NCBI GenBank assembly: GCA_038200275.1
Contig: JBBPYC010000098.1
Location: 62,001 to 126,000 of the forward strand
Length of the DNA stretch: 64,000 bases
Source of the DNA: JBBPYC01 sp038200275
GTDB lineage: Bacteria > Pseudomonadota > Gammaproteobacteria > Burkholderiales > Burkholderiaceae_C
Direction: 5' to 3'
Of the stretch, positions 8,308 to 18,495 are shown piece after piece. How positions within the stretch are numbered: position 1 is the stretch's first letter; each line of letters opens with the position of its first letter. The position numbers and the translations under genes are program-made. The notes under the pieces are model-generated. The model saw nothing but the letters and a program-made list of their open reading frames with translations. It was not told where the DNA came from and ran no database searches.

Positions 8308-8856
8308 TCAGCGTCGATACCCGATCTCGACCCGACGGTTCTGCGCCATGGCTTGCTCATCGCTGCCCGAGTCGGCTGGCTTTTCCTTGCCGAAGCTGAC
8401 GGCTTCGAGCTGGCTGCTGGACACGCCGAGCAGTTCAAGCGCGCGCTTGACTGCCTCGGCACGTCGCTGGCCGAGCGCGAGGTTGTACTCGCTGCCACCG
8501 CGCTGGTCGGTGTGGCCTTCGAGCGTGGCTTGCCGGTTCGGAGCTGCACGCAGGAAGCGCGCGTTTTCCTGAATCAGATTCTGGAAATCGGACTTGATCA
8601 CGTAGCTGTCGTAGTCAAAGTACACAAGCCGGCCGACGCTCGACGGCGGACCGTCTTCACGATCCGATGCCCTTGCCAGATCGACGGGTGCCACGGAGCT
8701 CTGACCGGTGCCGCTGCCATTGGCGCCGCGCCCATCTGAGCCCAGAGCGCCGCTGGTGCGGTCTTCTACCGGCACGTCGTTCAATTTCACGTCCGAGCCA
8801 CACCCAGCCAACGCCGCGAACAGCGAAAGAGCCAGCACAAATCGTTTTGTCGTCAT
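8308..8856 (-). CDS. pal: Peptidoglycan-associated lipoprotein Pal
   Basis: This 182-residue outer-membrane lipoprotein has a signal peptide and lipobox LAGC near residue 18, a short flexible linker rich in G and S, and an OmpA-like peptidoglycan-binding domain: VYFDYDSYVIKSDF, then LEGHTDQRGGSEYNLALGQR and AQNRRVEIGY. The start MTTKRF at 8856 fits the signal peptide better than the upstream ATG at 8880. Pal anchors the outer membrane to the wall and interacts with TolB, encoded 94 bp upstream. Confidence 0.96.
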   Translation of the reverse strand: MTTKRFVLALSLFAALAGCGSDVKLNDVPVEDRTSGALGSDGRGANGSGTGQSSVAPVDLARASDREDGPPSSVGRLVYFDYDSYVIKSDFQNLIQENARFLRAAPNRQATLEGHTDQRGGSEYNLALGQRRAEAVKRALELLGVSSSQLEAVSFGKEKPADSGSDEQAMAQNRRVEIGYRR

Positions 8857-8950
8857 CACCCACACTCCAGTTGGAATCAATTAAACACGTCAAGAATAAA
8901 AAAGGAGCCGCTGCGCCCCATAGCCAGCCTTTCGGCTGACCGCCGATGCG

Positions 8951-10252
8951 CTAGCGCGGAAAGGGTCCCCAATCGGGTTCGCGGATATCGCCGCCTTTGT
9001 TGGCGAGCCGGGCCTTGATCTTTCCATCAAGCGTGGTCGTCATGAGCGCCTCGCGGCCATCGGCGCGCGTCGAATAGACGATCAGCCGACTGTTGGGCGC
9101 AAAACTCGGGCTCTCGTCGACGCTGGTGTCGGTGATCGAGTTCGCGCTGCCATTGCTCAAATCCATCACCTGCAGCTTGAATGCGCCGCCAATGCGAGAA
9201 ATGTACGCGAGCCAGCGGCCGTCCGGACTGATTGCAGGCGAGATGTTGTAGCTGCCGGTGAACGTCACGCGCTCGGGCGTGCCGCCGCGGGCCGACATCT
9301 TGTAGATCTGCGGCGCGCCGCCGCGGTCGCTTACAAAATAGATGGAGCTGCCATCGGCCGAATAAGCCGGCTCGGTGTCGATGCTGGCCGATTGCGTGAG
9401 GCGCCGCGGCTCACCGCCGCTGGCATCGATCGTATAAAGCTGCGAGCCACCGTCACGGCTCAACGTGACCGCGAGCGTGCGACCGTCGGGCGACCAGGCC
9501 GGTGCGCTGTTGGAGCCGCGGAAATTCGCGATCAGACGGCGCTTGCCGGTGGCCACATCGTGCACGTAGACCACGGGTTTTCTCGATTCGAACGAGACGT
9601 AGGCGACGCGGTCGCCGTTCGGTGACCAGGCCGGCGAGATGATCGGCTCAGGACTCGACAACGCGGTCTGGCTGTTTTCGCCGTCCGAGTCGGCAATCCA
9701 CAATACATAGCGGCCGCCGCCCTTCGTGATGTAGGCGATGCGAGAGGAGAACGCACCTTTCTCGCCAATCAGCTTTTCGTACACATAGTCGGCAATCCGG
9801 TGCGCAGTGAGCCGCAGGTCGACCTGCGGCACCGTGTAGCTTTGACCGCCGAGATCCTGCCCGCTCACCACGTCCCAGAGCCGAAACCGCACCTCGAAGC
9901 GGCCGTCGGCCAACTTCTTGACGCTGCCAGCCACCAGCGAATCGGCGGTGCGCTGCCGCCACAACGCGAGGTCGGGCTGCGTGGTCTCATCGAGCGACAC
10001 ACCAGACGCATCGACCGGGCGAAACCGCCCGCTGCGCTCCAGATCGGCCTGCACGATGGCGCTGATCTTCTGCGGCGACTGTGCCTCGTCTCGAAACGCC
10101 GGAAGCGCGATCGGCAATTGGGTCATGCCCACGCCAGAGACTTCGACCCGAAACTGCGCAGCGGCCGGCGCACTGGCAAGCAGCAGCGAGAACGCAAGCA
10201 CGAAAACGCGCCACCATGCGCCCAGGGCGGTGAAGGCAAGACGATTGGTCAT
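8951..10252 (-). CDS. tolB: Tol-Pal system beta-propeller protein TolB
   Basis: This periplasmic protein of about 433 residues has a signal peptide ending near SAPAAAQF, an N-terminal alpha/beta domain (PIALPAFRDEAQSPQKISAI) and a six-bladed WD40-like propeller with repeated motifs such as PAWSPNGDRVAYVS, PAWSPDGRTLAV and PAISPDGRWLAY. ATG at 10252 is preferred; ATG at 10264 adds four residues and comes within 5 bp of the divergent glycosyltransferase start. tolQ, tolR and tolA, normally just upstream, are absent here because the neighbouring genes diverge. Confidence 0.95.
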   Translation of the reverse strand: MTNRLAFTALGAWWRVFVLAFSLLLASAPAAAQFRVEVSGVGMTQLPIALPAFRDEAQSPQKISAIVQADLERSGRFRPVDASGVSLDETTQPDLALWRQRTADSLVAGSVKKLADGRFEVRFRLWDVVSGQDLGGQSYTVPQVDLRLTAHRIADYVYEKLIGEKGAFSSRIAYITKGGGRYVLWIADSDGENSQTALSSPEPIISPAWSPNGDRVAYVSFESRKPVVYVHDVATGKRRLIANFRGSNSAPAWSPDGRTLAVTLSRDGGSQLYTIDASGGEPRRLTQSASIDTEPAYSADGSSIYFVSDRGGAPQIYKMSARGGTPERVTFTGSYNISPAISPDGRWLAYISRIGGAFKLQVMDLSNGSANSITDTSVDESPSFAPNSRLIVYSTRADGREALMTTTLDGKIKARLANKGGDIREPDWGPFPR

Positions 10253-10268
10253 GGAAAATTGCATCGAT

Positions 10269-11036
10269 ATGGGAAAAAAGCAAGCGACGTTGTCGGTGAT
10301 TATCGCGGCCCGCGACGAGGGCCATCAGATTGCGGCCTGCATTCGGGCGGTGGCGTTCGCCGACGAAGTGCTGGTGCTCGACTCAGGCAGCCGGGATGAC
10401 ACCGTGGCTTTGGCGCAACAAGCTGGCGCAGTCGTACACCAGACCGACTGGCCAGGTTTCGGGCTGCAGAAGCGCCGCGGCGTGGCGCTCGCACGCTGCG
10501 ACTGGGTGTTGGTGATCGACGCCGACGAGCGCGTGGATGCCGTGCTGCAGCGAGAGATCGCCTGCGCCATTCAATCTCCTTTTGCCGACGGCTACCGATT
10601 GCCGCGACGGTCGAGCTTGTGCGGCACTTTCATCGAGCACAGCGGCTGGCGTCCAGACTACACGCTGCGGCTCGTGCAGCGTGCACTTGCCGGCTTTTCC
10701 GAGCACACGGTGCACGAGCACATGACCAATGCCGGCCGCACGGCCGATCTGCGCACCCCGCTGATCCACTACAGCTATCGGGATCTGGACGATGTGCTGG
10801 TCAAGCTGAACCGCTACTCGAAGGCCGGCGCGCTCGACCTGGCCGCGCGCGGCGAATCGTCCGGCCTTGCGAAGGCGCTCCGCAAAGGACTCTGGGCGTT
10901 CTTGCGAACTTATCTGCTGCGCCAAGGCTTTCGCGATGGGCGTATGGGGCTGGTGCTCGCCATCTACAATGCCCAGACCACTTACTACAAGTACCTGAGG
11001 CTGTGGATGATGCGCCGCCAGCAGGGCAAGAATTGA
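10269..11036 (+). CDS. Family 2 glycosyltransferase, WaaE/KdtX-like LPS core enzyme
   Basis: This 255-residue GT2 enzyme begins SVIIAARDEGHQIAACIRAV, with the donor-binding LVLDSGSRDDT and the DXD-type IDADERVD, followed by CGTFIEHSGWRPDYTLRLVQR. This arrangement is typical of WaaE/KdtX-like transferases that add the first glucose to the inner core. It starts only 16 bp from the divergent tolB and is followed by an O-antigen ligase and a lipid flippase, which supports an LPS role. The exact sugar and acceptor cannot be read from sequence. Confidence 0.85.
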   Translation: MGKKQATLSVIIAARDEGHQIAACIRAVAFADEVLVLDSGSRDDTVALAQQAGAVVHQTDWPGFGLQKRRGVALARCDWVLVIDADERVDAVLQREIACAIQSPFADGYRLPRRSSLCGTFIEHSGWRPDYTLRLVQRALAGFSEHTVHEHMTNAGRTADLRTPLIHYSYRDLDDVLVKLNRYSKAGALDLAARGESSGLAKALRKGLWAFLRTYLLRQGFRDGRMGLVLAIYNAQTTYYKYLRLWMMRRQQGKN

Positions 11037-11121
11037 TGCCTGGCTTCCTCTGTGCGCAACGTCCGGCCAGGCCGGTTCGGCCTGCGGCTCAGTGCTTCTG
11101 TCGCCCTCGGGCCGGTTGCTG

Positions 11122-12432
11122 ATGTCGGGCGCCCCGCTCGCCTGCGATCAGGCGGCTGCGCTTCGCGCGATGGCTGCTCCGTCTCTACCCAACAGCCATT
11201 TGCCGGGCTGGCTGCGCAACACCGGTGTCGGCATCGCCTGCTTCACCGCACTGGCCACACCCATCTCGACTGCTGCTGCGTCGATTGGCAAGGTCCTGAT
11301 GCTGATCTTTGCGCTGACGTTTTTGCTTTGGCCTCATGACCGCCATACGAACCGCCGTGTCGAGTTGCCGTCGGTGGTCTTGTTGCTGGTGCTGCTGGGC
11401 TGGTTCACGATCAGCATCGGCTGGACGGTGGCCGACTGGCCGCGTGCGGTCGCCGATGTGGCCAAGTACGGCAAGCTGATCCTGATCCCGACCATGATGG
11501 TGCTGCTGGCTAGCCGGCGCGAGGCGCTGTGGGCGCTAGGCTGCTATGCGGTCGCGCAGGTGTTCGTGCTGCTGAGTTCCATGCTGCTGAGCACCGGGCT
11601 GGAGCTGCCCTGGGTGTTGAATCAGCACCGGCTGTCGGCGGGGTCCGTGTTCTCCGACTACATCACGCAGTCGATCATGACCGCAACGTTTGGAGCGCTC
11701 TGCTGGGTTGCGCGCGATGCATTGGCGACAGATCGGCGTGGCGCCCGACTTGCGCTGCTGCTGCTTGCGCTGCTGGCCGTGTTCGACACGCTGTACCTGC
11801 TGCCCGGGCGCACCGGCTGGGCAGTGACGGCTGCGCTGGCTGCGTTGATCGCCTGGTGGGCATTGCCGCGGCGATTTCGTGCGGCGGCGGTGCTGGCGCC
11901 CGTGCTGGTCGCGGGCCTGCTGCTGGCTACGTCCACCACCGGCCGCGAGCGGCTGACCGACTTGGTGATGGAGACCAATCGCTTTGTTGAGCAGGGCGCA
12001 GAAAACTCGTCGTCCGGCGAGCGCTTGAACTTCTGGCGCCGCTCGGTGCAGAGCATACGCACGGCACCCTGGCTTGGCACCGGCGCAGGCAGTTGGCAGA
12101 CTCGGTACCTGCAACTCGAACAGGACAAGCCGCCGGAGTTCACGCGCACCACACGCAACCCGCATAACGAATATTTGCTGATCGGTGTGCAGCTCGGTGT
12201 GTTCGGCCTGCTGCTGTTCGTTGTCTGGATCATTGCAACCGCTTGGGATGCGCGCCGCTACGACACCCCGAGCGCGCGCGCCGTTCTTGTGATGATGGTG
12301 TCGTTTGCGGTAGCTTCGCTCTTCAACTCGGCACTGTTCGACTCGTCGAAGGGCAGCTTTTATTGCATCGTGGGCGGCATGCTGTTTGCCTATGGTGCGA
12401 GCGGTCCGCAGCGAAAGCGAATCGATGGTTGA
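11122..12432 (+). CDS. O-antigen ligase-like membrane protein (Wzy_C / WaaL family)
   Basis: This protein of about 436 residues has some ten to twelve hydrophobic segments and the Wzy_C signature in the large periplasmic loop (RNPHNEYLLIGVQLGVFGLL). Upstream in the loop, SGERLNFWRRSVQSI and GTGAGSW are also typical. Members either ligate O-antigen to lipid A-core or polymerise it. The start is uncertain: GTG at 11092, ATG at 11122 and ATG at 11170 are all in frame before the first membrane segment and none has a strong ribosome-binding site. It overlaps the next gene by 8 bp. Confidence 0.82.
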   Translation: MSGAPLACDQAAALRAMAAPSLPNSHLPGWLRNTGVGIACFTALATPISTAAASIGKVLMLIFALTFLLWPHDRHTNRRVELPSVVLLLVLLGWFTISIGWTVADWPRAVADVAKYGKLILIPTMMVLLASRREALWALGCYAVAQVFVLLSSMLLSTGLELPWVLNQHRLSAGSVFSDYITQSIMTATFGALCWVARDALATDRRGARLALLLLALLAVFDTLYLLPGRTGWAVTAALAALIAWWALPRRFRAAAVLAPVLVAGLLLATSTTGRERLTDLVMETNRFVEQGAENSSSGERLNFWRRSVQSIRTAPWLGTGAGSWQTRYLQLEQDKPPEFTRTTRNPHNEYLLIGVQLGVFGLLLFVVWIIATAWDARRYDTPSARAVLVMMVSFAVASLFNSALFDSSKGSFYCIVGGMLFAYGASGPQRKRIDG

Positions 12433-14260
12433 CAGCGCTGCCCCATTGAATCCGCAGGCGCCTGCCGCTGACCACAGCAACCTGCGTCTGGTCGCGCGGA
12501 TGCGCCGGCTGCTGCCGTTTTTCGGCCGCCCGCGCTGGATCTGGGGCGCAGCTGCCGCGGCCACCGTTCTCGCGGCTGCGACCGAGCCGCTGATGCCCGC
12601 GCTGCTGAAGCCGTTGCTCGACCGCGGCTTTTCCGCTGGCGACATTGCGCTGTGGTGGGTGCCGCTGGCGATGATGTCGCTGTTTGCGATTCGGGGCGCC
12701 TGCAACTTCGTCGCGCAGTACGCACTTGCAAAAATCGCCAACGACGGCATGCTGAAGCTGCGCCGCGCCATGTTCGACCGGTTGCAGGACGCCGAGCTCG
12801 CACTTTTCACCCGCCAGTCGGCCAGCGCGTTGTCAAACACGGTGGTCTACGAAGTGCAAAACGGTGCGGCGCTGCTGGTGCATGCGCTGATCACGCTTAC
12901 GCGCGACAGCCTTACGGTGGTCGCGATGCTCGGCTATCTGCTGTACCTGAACTGGAAACTGACGTTGATCGTCGGCTTGCTGTTTCCGGCTGTGGCGATC
13001 GTGATGCGGCTGCTCACGCGGCGGCTCTACGCGCTCACCAAGTCAAGCCAGCAGGCGACCGACCAACTTGCCTATGTGGTGGAAGAAAACGTACTGGCGC
13101 ACCGGATGGTGCGACTGCACGCCGCGCAGGCCTCCCAGATGAATCGCTTCATGGCCCTGGGCCAGGTGCTGCGCCGGCTCGCGATGAAGTCGACCACGGC
13201 GCAGGCGGCGATGACCCCGCTTACGCAGATGGTGGTGGCGGCTGCGCTGTCGGCGGTGATCACGATGGCGCTGTGGCAAAGCAGCACGTCGGGGGTGACG
13301 GTTGGTGGATTTGTCGCGTTCATCGCAGCAACCCTGATGCTTGTCGGACCGATCAAGCACCTGTCCGAAGTAGCAAACCCGATCACCCGCGGACTGGCAG
13401 CGCTTGAGCGTGGCACCGAGTTGGTCGACCACACCCCAGCCGAGTCGAGCGGCAACCACGCACCCGAACGCGCGCAGGGCCATCTGCGCTTTGATGCCGT
13501 GAGCGTGCAGTACCAGCAGGCCGATACCGCGCCCGCGCTCGACCATGTCAGCCTTGAGGTGGCGCCCGGTGAGACCATTGCGCTGGTCGGGCCGTCAGGT
13601 GCCGGCAAGACCACCCTTGCGAATCTGCTGCCACGCTTCGTACAACCAACGCAGGGCCATGTGCTGCTCGACGGCGTCGAGCTCGCCGCCTGGCAACTGA
13701 AGGCGTTGCGTGCACAGCTTGCGCTGGTAAGTCAGGACGTGGTGATGCTGAACGACACGCTGGCCGCCAACGTGGCACTTGGCGCCGATGATCGGAACAC
13801 CATCGACCGCAGCCGGGTGCAAGGCTGTCTGGAAGCGGCGAATCTCGGCACTTACATGGCCGCGCTGCCGCAAGGCATGGATACACTGGTCGGCCACAAC
13901 GCTGCGCAATTGTCCGGCGGCCAGCGCCAACGGCTCGCGATTGCACGTGCGCTGTACAAAGATGCGCCGGTGTTGATCCTCGACGAGGCGACGTCGGCGC
14001 TCGATACCGAGAGCGAGCGACTGGTGCAGGACGCATTGCAACGGCTGATGGTGGGTCGCACCACGGTCGTGATCGCGCATCGGCTGTCCACCATCGAACA
14101 CGCCGACCGAATCGTGGTGCTGGAACGGGGGCGGGTCGTCGAGTCCGGCACCCACGCACAGTTGTCTCAGCAACGCGGCTTGTATGCACGGCTGCATCGC
14201 AGCGGCTTCGCGCAACCGGATGCGTTGAGCGATTCGGTTGCCGGTGAGCTGGCGACATGA
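12425..14260 (+). CDS. msbA: Lipid A export ABC transporter MsbA-type permease/ATPase
   Basis: This 611-residue half-transporter has an N-terminal six-helix ABC exporter domain (about residues 35-330) and a C-terminal nucleotide-binding domain. Walker A is GPSGAGKTT, the Q-loop region is ALVSQDVVML, the signature is LSGGQRQRLAIARAL, Walker B is VLILDEATSALD and the H-loop is VIAHRLST. It should flip lipid A-core to the periplasmic leaflet. I chose ATG at 12425, whose ATGGTTGA overlaps the preceding stop; an ATG at 12386 is less likely. The ligase upstream and glycosyltransferase downstream (ATGA overlap) make one transcription unit. Confidence 0.9.
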   Translation: MVDSAAPLNPQAPAADHSNLRLVARMRRLLPFFGRPRWIWGAAAAATVLAAATEPLMPALLKPLLDRGFSAGDIALWWVPLAMMSLFAIRGACNFVAQYALAKIANDGMLKLRRAMFDRLQDAELALFTRQSASALSNTVVYEVQNGAALLVHALITLTRDSLTVVAMLGYLLYLNWKLTLIVGLLFPAVAIVMRLLTRRLYALTKSSQQATDQLAYVVEENVLAHRMVRLHAAQASQMNRFMALGQVLRRLAMKSTTAQAAMTPLTQMVVAAALSAVITMALWQSSTSGVTVGGFVAFIAATLMLVGPIKHLSEVANPITRGLAALERGTELVDHTPAESSGNHAPERAQGHLRFDAVSVQYQQADTAPALDHVSLEVAPGETIALVGPSGAGKTTLANLLPRFVQPTQGHVLLDGVELAAWQLKALRAQLALVSQDVVMLNDTLAANVALGADDRNTIDRSRVQGCLEAANLGTYMAALPQGMDTLVGHNAAQLSGGQRQRLAIARALYKDAPVLILDEATSALDTESERLVQDALQRLMVGRTTVVIAHRLSTIEHADRIVVLERGRVVESGTHAQLSQQRGLYARLHRSGFAQPDALSDSVAGELAT

Positions 14261-15132
14261 ATTCGCGGGCATCCATCAGCGGCTTCACATTCCTGCGCAA
14301 CGGGGTTGAACTCGGCTATCCATTTATTGAGTCGATCCGCTCGTTGCTGCCTCTGGTCGACGAGTTCGTGATCGCGCTGGGCCGCGGAAACGATGAGACG
14401 CTCGACTGCGTGCGCCGCCTTGGGGAGCCGAAGATCCGCATCATCGAGACGATCTGGAACGAACGCATGGCCGAGCGCGGCTTTGTGTACGCACAGCAAA
14501 AGATGATCGCCCAATACGCGTGCCTGGGCGACTGGGCGTTCTACCTGGAAGGCGATGAGGTACTGCATGAAGACGATCTGGCTGCGATCCGGGCCAGCGT
14601 CGATCAACATCATGCGAATCCTGCCGTTGAGGCGCTGGTGTTCGACTATCTGCATTTCTACGGCTCGCCGGACTGGCTCGCGATCAGCCCGGCTTGGTAC
14701 CGCCGTGAATGCCGGCTGATCCGCAACACGATCCGCTCGTATGCGCCAGACGGCCAGTACTGGGTCGTGATGGATCGGCACCGGCGCGGCCGGCCGCCGC
14801 GCGCCGCGCTTGCGCAAGCGCGCATCTTTCATTACGGCCACGTGCGGCGTCAGGATGCAATGCAGCGCAAGCTGAATCAGGTCAGTCGCTACTGGCGCGG
14901 CGCGCCGCCGACCGCGGATTACACGCGCATCGACCGCCGTTCGTTGAAGCCGTTTGCAGGCACCCACCCAGCCGTCATGCGAGGCTGGCTTGAAACCGAA
15001 GCGCAGTCGCAATTCACGCCCGCGCCTGATCACTTGCTGACCCGCAGGGAGCGCAAGCACCGGCTGGCGATGCAGGTCGAACGCTGGACCGGGCTCGATT
15101 TAAGCCGCAAGCACTATCGGCTGGTTGGCTGA
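14257..15132 (+). CDS. Glycosyltransferase family 2-like protein
   Basis: This 291-residue protein starts SGFTFLRNGVELGYPFIES and has LVDEFVIALGRGNDETLDCV, resembling the nucleotide-sugar half of GT2 enzymes. The DXD position appears as YLEGDEVLHEDD. It has no membrane segments. It overlaps the msbA stop by 4 bp (ATGA), so it is probably translated with it and likely modifies surface polysaccharide or the LPS core. The sugar specificity is not predictable. Confidence 0.75.
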   Translation: MNSRASISGFTFLRNGVELGYPFIESIRSLLPLVDEFVIALGRGNDETLDCVRRLGEPKIRIIETIWNERMAERGFVYAQQKMIAQYACLGDWAFYLEGDEVLHEDDLAAIRASVDQHHANPAVEALVFDYLHFYGSPDWLAISPAWYRRECRLIRNTIRSYAPDGQYWVVMDRHRRGRPPRAALAQARIFHYGHVRRQDAMQRKLNQVSRYWRGAPPTADYTRIDRRSLKPFAGTHPAVMRGWLETEAQSQFTPAPDHLLTRRERKHRLAMQVERWTGLDLSRKHYRLVG

Positions 15133-15172
15133 GTGATCGGTTTCGACATCTGCCTCTCTAGCCCCATCGTCC

Positions 15173-15811
15173 ATGCCCATCTCCCCACCCTACCGTCATA
15201 GCCCGGCGGCGGACCGCAACAAGGGGCCGATCCTGGACGTGCTGCATGACGTGCTTGGCGCCAGCGGCCACGCGCTAGAGATTGCATCCGGAACCGGCCA
15301 GCATATTGCGCACTTCGCGGCCGGCCTGCCCGGCTGGCGCTGGCAGCCAAGTGACCAGGCCGAAGCGCCCGATGCGTTGACTGCGCTGGATGCCGACATC
15401 GGGTTTTATTGCCAGCAGGAAGGCGCTGACGGCGCACGCGTGCAGCCGGCTATCGCCCTTGACGTGCTGATCACACCCTGGCCGACGATGGGCCGGTTCA
15501 ACGCGATCTATTGCGCCAACATGCTGCACATTGCGCCCTGGGCTTGTTGCGCGGCGCTGTTCCAGGGTGCGGCGCAGCAGTTGCAAGCGGACGGGTTGTT
15601 GATCACTTACGGACCGTATTTCGAAGCCGATCGCAACGTGCCTCCAGCCGCTGGCAACGTGGCGTTCGACGCCGATTTGCGCGCACGCGATCCGCAATGG
15701 GGCATCCGGCAATTGGCGGACGTGGAGCGTGAAGCGGAAGCCGCAGGCTTGCACCTGCAAAGGCGCTTCGAACTTCCCGCGAACAACCTCTGCCTCGTGT
15801 TCGGCCGCTGA
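15173..15811 (+). CDS. DUF938 class I SAM-dependent methyltransferase-like protein
   Basis: This 212-residue protein begins with RHSPAADRNKGPILDVL and the SAM-binding motif ALEIASGTGQHIAHFAAGLP, the DUF938 pattern. Later motifs are YCANMLHIAPW and GLLITYGPY. The substrate is unknown. It follows the glycosyltransferase by 41 bp on the same strand and may belong to that transcript, or simply be a neighbour. Confidence 0.85.
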   Translation: MPISPPYRHSPAADRNKGPILDVLHDVLGASGHALEIASGTGQHIAHFAAGLPGWRWQPSDQAEAPDALTALDADIGFYCQQEGADGARVQPAIALDVLITPWPTMGRFNAIYCANMLHIAPWACCAALFQGAAQQLQADGLLITYGPYFEADRNVPPAAGNVAFDADLRARDPQWGIRQLADVEREAEAAGLHLQRRFELPANNLCLVFGR

Positions 15812-15913
15812 CCGACCCTCAGCTGTCGGATCGCCGCAGCGCCTCTATTGGATGGAAGCGCGGACCGCGCTCGATGCGGTCAAAGTACGAGGCCAGGCTG
15901 GCGAGCCCGGCAG

Positions 15914-16788
15914 TCATTGCTGCAAAAACCGCGTGCGCCACTGGGATGCGTCGTGGTCCACACGCAGCAACGCCACACATGCGGCGCCGATGATGCGCCG
16001 TTCATGGATCACCGGATACGGGGATGGATCCGCACCGACCCGGCTGCACAGCTCACGCAAGTCATCTGCAAAGTTCGGCATGCCAGCCGCACCGTTGTTG
16101 ACCACACAGGCCGGTGCTGCGCCGGAAAGCTCGACTTGGCGCAGCGCCGGCAGACAGGTATGACTGCTCGCAAACACGTCGACTTCGGCGGCTTGCATCG
16201 CCGACTGGAGCCACGCGTCATTTGGCGGATCGGCCAGCGCAGCCACGTCAAAGCGCCAGCCGGCAAGCGACTCCGCATCGCCGTGCACGACGCCCACAGT
16301 CAGGGCAGCAACCCGATAACGCCTGAACATCGGCACCCGTGCGATTCGTGCCAGCAGCTCCGGCTGACGCACAGCGGTGGCTTTCAGCATCTGATGAATC
16401 TGGTTCGACCGCTCGACCGTGGCCTGGTCCACATCATCCGGGTAGGCGCGGCCGCAGCCCGTATCGTCGCTTGGTGTGTCAAGTTCGGCTTCGACATTGC
16501 CCACGATTGCGTCGTGGCGCAGCAGACGGCGGTTGATTTCAACGAAGGTCGCATCGGCCACGTCGAACCAGTTGAAGTCGCCGTTGAAGCAGAAGGTCGT
16601 CGGCCCCACTTCTCCGACCGCCAACCGCTCCAATTAATCAAGCGTGGGCAGATTTCCGTAGAGGCCACCCGCCACACAAAGCGTCGCGACCGAACGCGGC
16701 ACAGCCTGGCGCAGCGCGGCAGCCCCGTAGCGATAGCGCAACGGGCAAACCCGGCCCGCCGCATCAGCGGGCATAACCGTCTCATCGG

Positions 16789-16792
<4 letters not shown>
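15914..16792 (-). pseudogene. Metallophosphoesterase-like gene interrupted by an in-frame TAA
   Basis: One continuous frame from ATG at 16792 to 15914 encodes a calcineurin-like phosphoesterase of about 292 residues, except for one TAA at 16634-16636. Before the stop it reads TLCVAGGLYGNLPTLD and resumes LERLAVGEVGPTTFCFNGDFNWFDV on the other side; GNVEAEL, GVVHGDAESL and ASSHTCLP follow. Both halves fit one protein and the stop seems to replace a single sense codon. The gene overlaps phnC by 4 bp. Restart at the TTG right after the stop could make a C-terminal fragment, but it would lack the first motif. Confidence 0.8.
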
Positions 16793-17520
<728 letters not shown>

Positions 17521-17551
17521 CGACCATGATCGATTGCACGGCGCCCCTTGG

Positions 17552-18495
17552 TCAGACGATGCGCCAGCGCACCGCGCGGCACAATGCATCGAACATAGCG
17601 ACCATCAGCGCGATCGCGATCAGCAATGTGGCCGGCCGCCCCCACTGGAACAGCGACATCCCTTCGGACAGCAGCAGCCCCAGATCACCCTCGCCGACCA
17701 GGCCCAGGATGGTCAAATCCCGCAGCTTGAACTCCCAGACGTACAGCAGCTGCGAGACGAACTGCGGCAGCGCAGCGGGCCAGACGCTCAGGAAAAAACC
17801 TGAGCCTGGCGCGCGCCGGTTGCCCGCACCGCATCGACCGGGCGCATGTCGAGTGGCTCAATCGACTCGGCCAGCAACTTGCCCAGCGTGCCGGCCCAAT
17901 GGAGCGCCACCGCCAGGATGCCTGCGGTTGCACCCAGCCCAACCATGCCGACCAGAAACAGCCCAAACACCAGCGTATGGATCGCGCGCAGCACGTCCAG
18001 CACGCCTTTGTTGCCCCAGCCGATCACTCGGGATGCCTGCAAATTGCGTGCAGCCAGCAGACCCAGCGGCAGCGCCAGCAACGCCGCCAGTGCAATGCCC
18101 AAGGTGGCGATGCGCAACGTTGTCCACAACGCCCAGCTGAGACCGTCGAGACAGCGACGCTCGGTCGCGCGCTGGTCTTCCATCCGCAGCAGGAGGCCGG
18201 TACCATCGCGCACTTCGAGTTGGAGGTTGCCGCGAACCAGGCGCGCAGGAAGCTTGGCTCGGCCAGTTCGGTGCGGTGCGGTGCGGTGCAAGTTCTGCCA
18301 GGGCCGGCGACCCAAGCTCAGGTCGCCGTCGCGTGCCAAGGTCCACATACTCATGACGACCAGAAACGCGCAACTGGCAAGCAGCAACGGCAGCGTCCAG
18401 CGCGCGAATCGGCGCGACCGCTGCGCGCGTTGCAGCGTGACGGGCGGCCGAATCGGGTCGGCGGCAGCGGAAGCCACGGCCGGACCAGCGCTCAT
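17552..18495 (-). pseudogene. phnE: Phosphonate-type ABC transporter permease, frameshifted
   Basis: From ATG at 18495 the frame encodes a PhnE-like permease with the inner-membrane motif GLSWALWTTLRIATLGIALA, LLAARNLQAS and IEPLDMRPVDAVRATGA, then stops at 17788. The remaining C-terminus continues in another frame (LSVWPAALPQFVSQLLYVWE, then LTILGLVGEGDLG) to a stop at 17552. The break lies in a run of six A (plus strand, about 17792-17797), where one missing base explains the shift. The N-terminal part also contains a four-copy pentanucleotide repeat. It overlaps phnD by 4 bp. A homopolymer sequencing error is possible for this single lesion. Confidence 0.82.
18270..18289. repeat. Pentanucleotide tandem repeat (GGTGC x4) inside phnE
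   Basis: Four perfect copies of GGTGC occur inside the decayed phnE. Read in frame they encode an odd HRTAPHRT stretch, while the adjacent alternate frame gives ELAEPSFLRA, which looks more like the PhnE family. Gain or loss of a 5-bp unit shifts the frame, so this is a plausible slippage site. Confidence 0.7.

Noticed and set aside
8924..8938. Small hairpin CAGCC/GGCTG between tolB and pal
   Set aside because: Five base pairs and no T-run directly after it; too weak to call a terminator.
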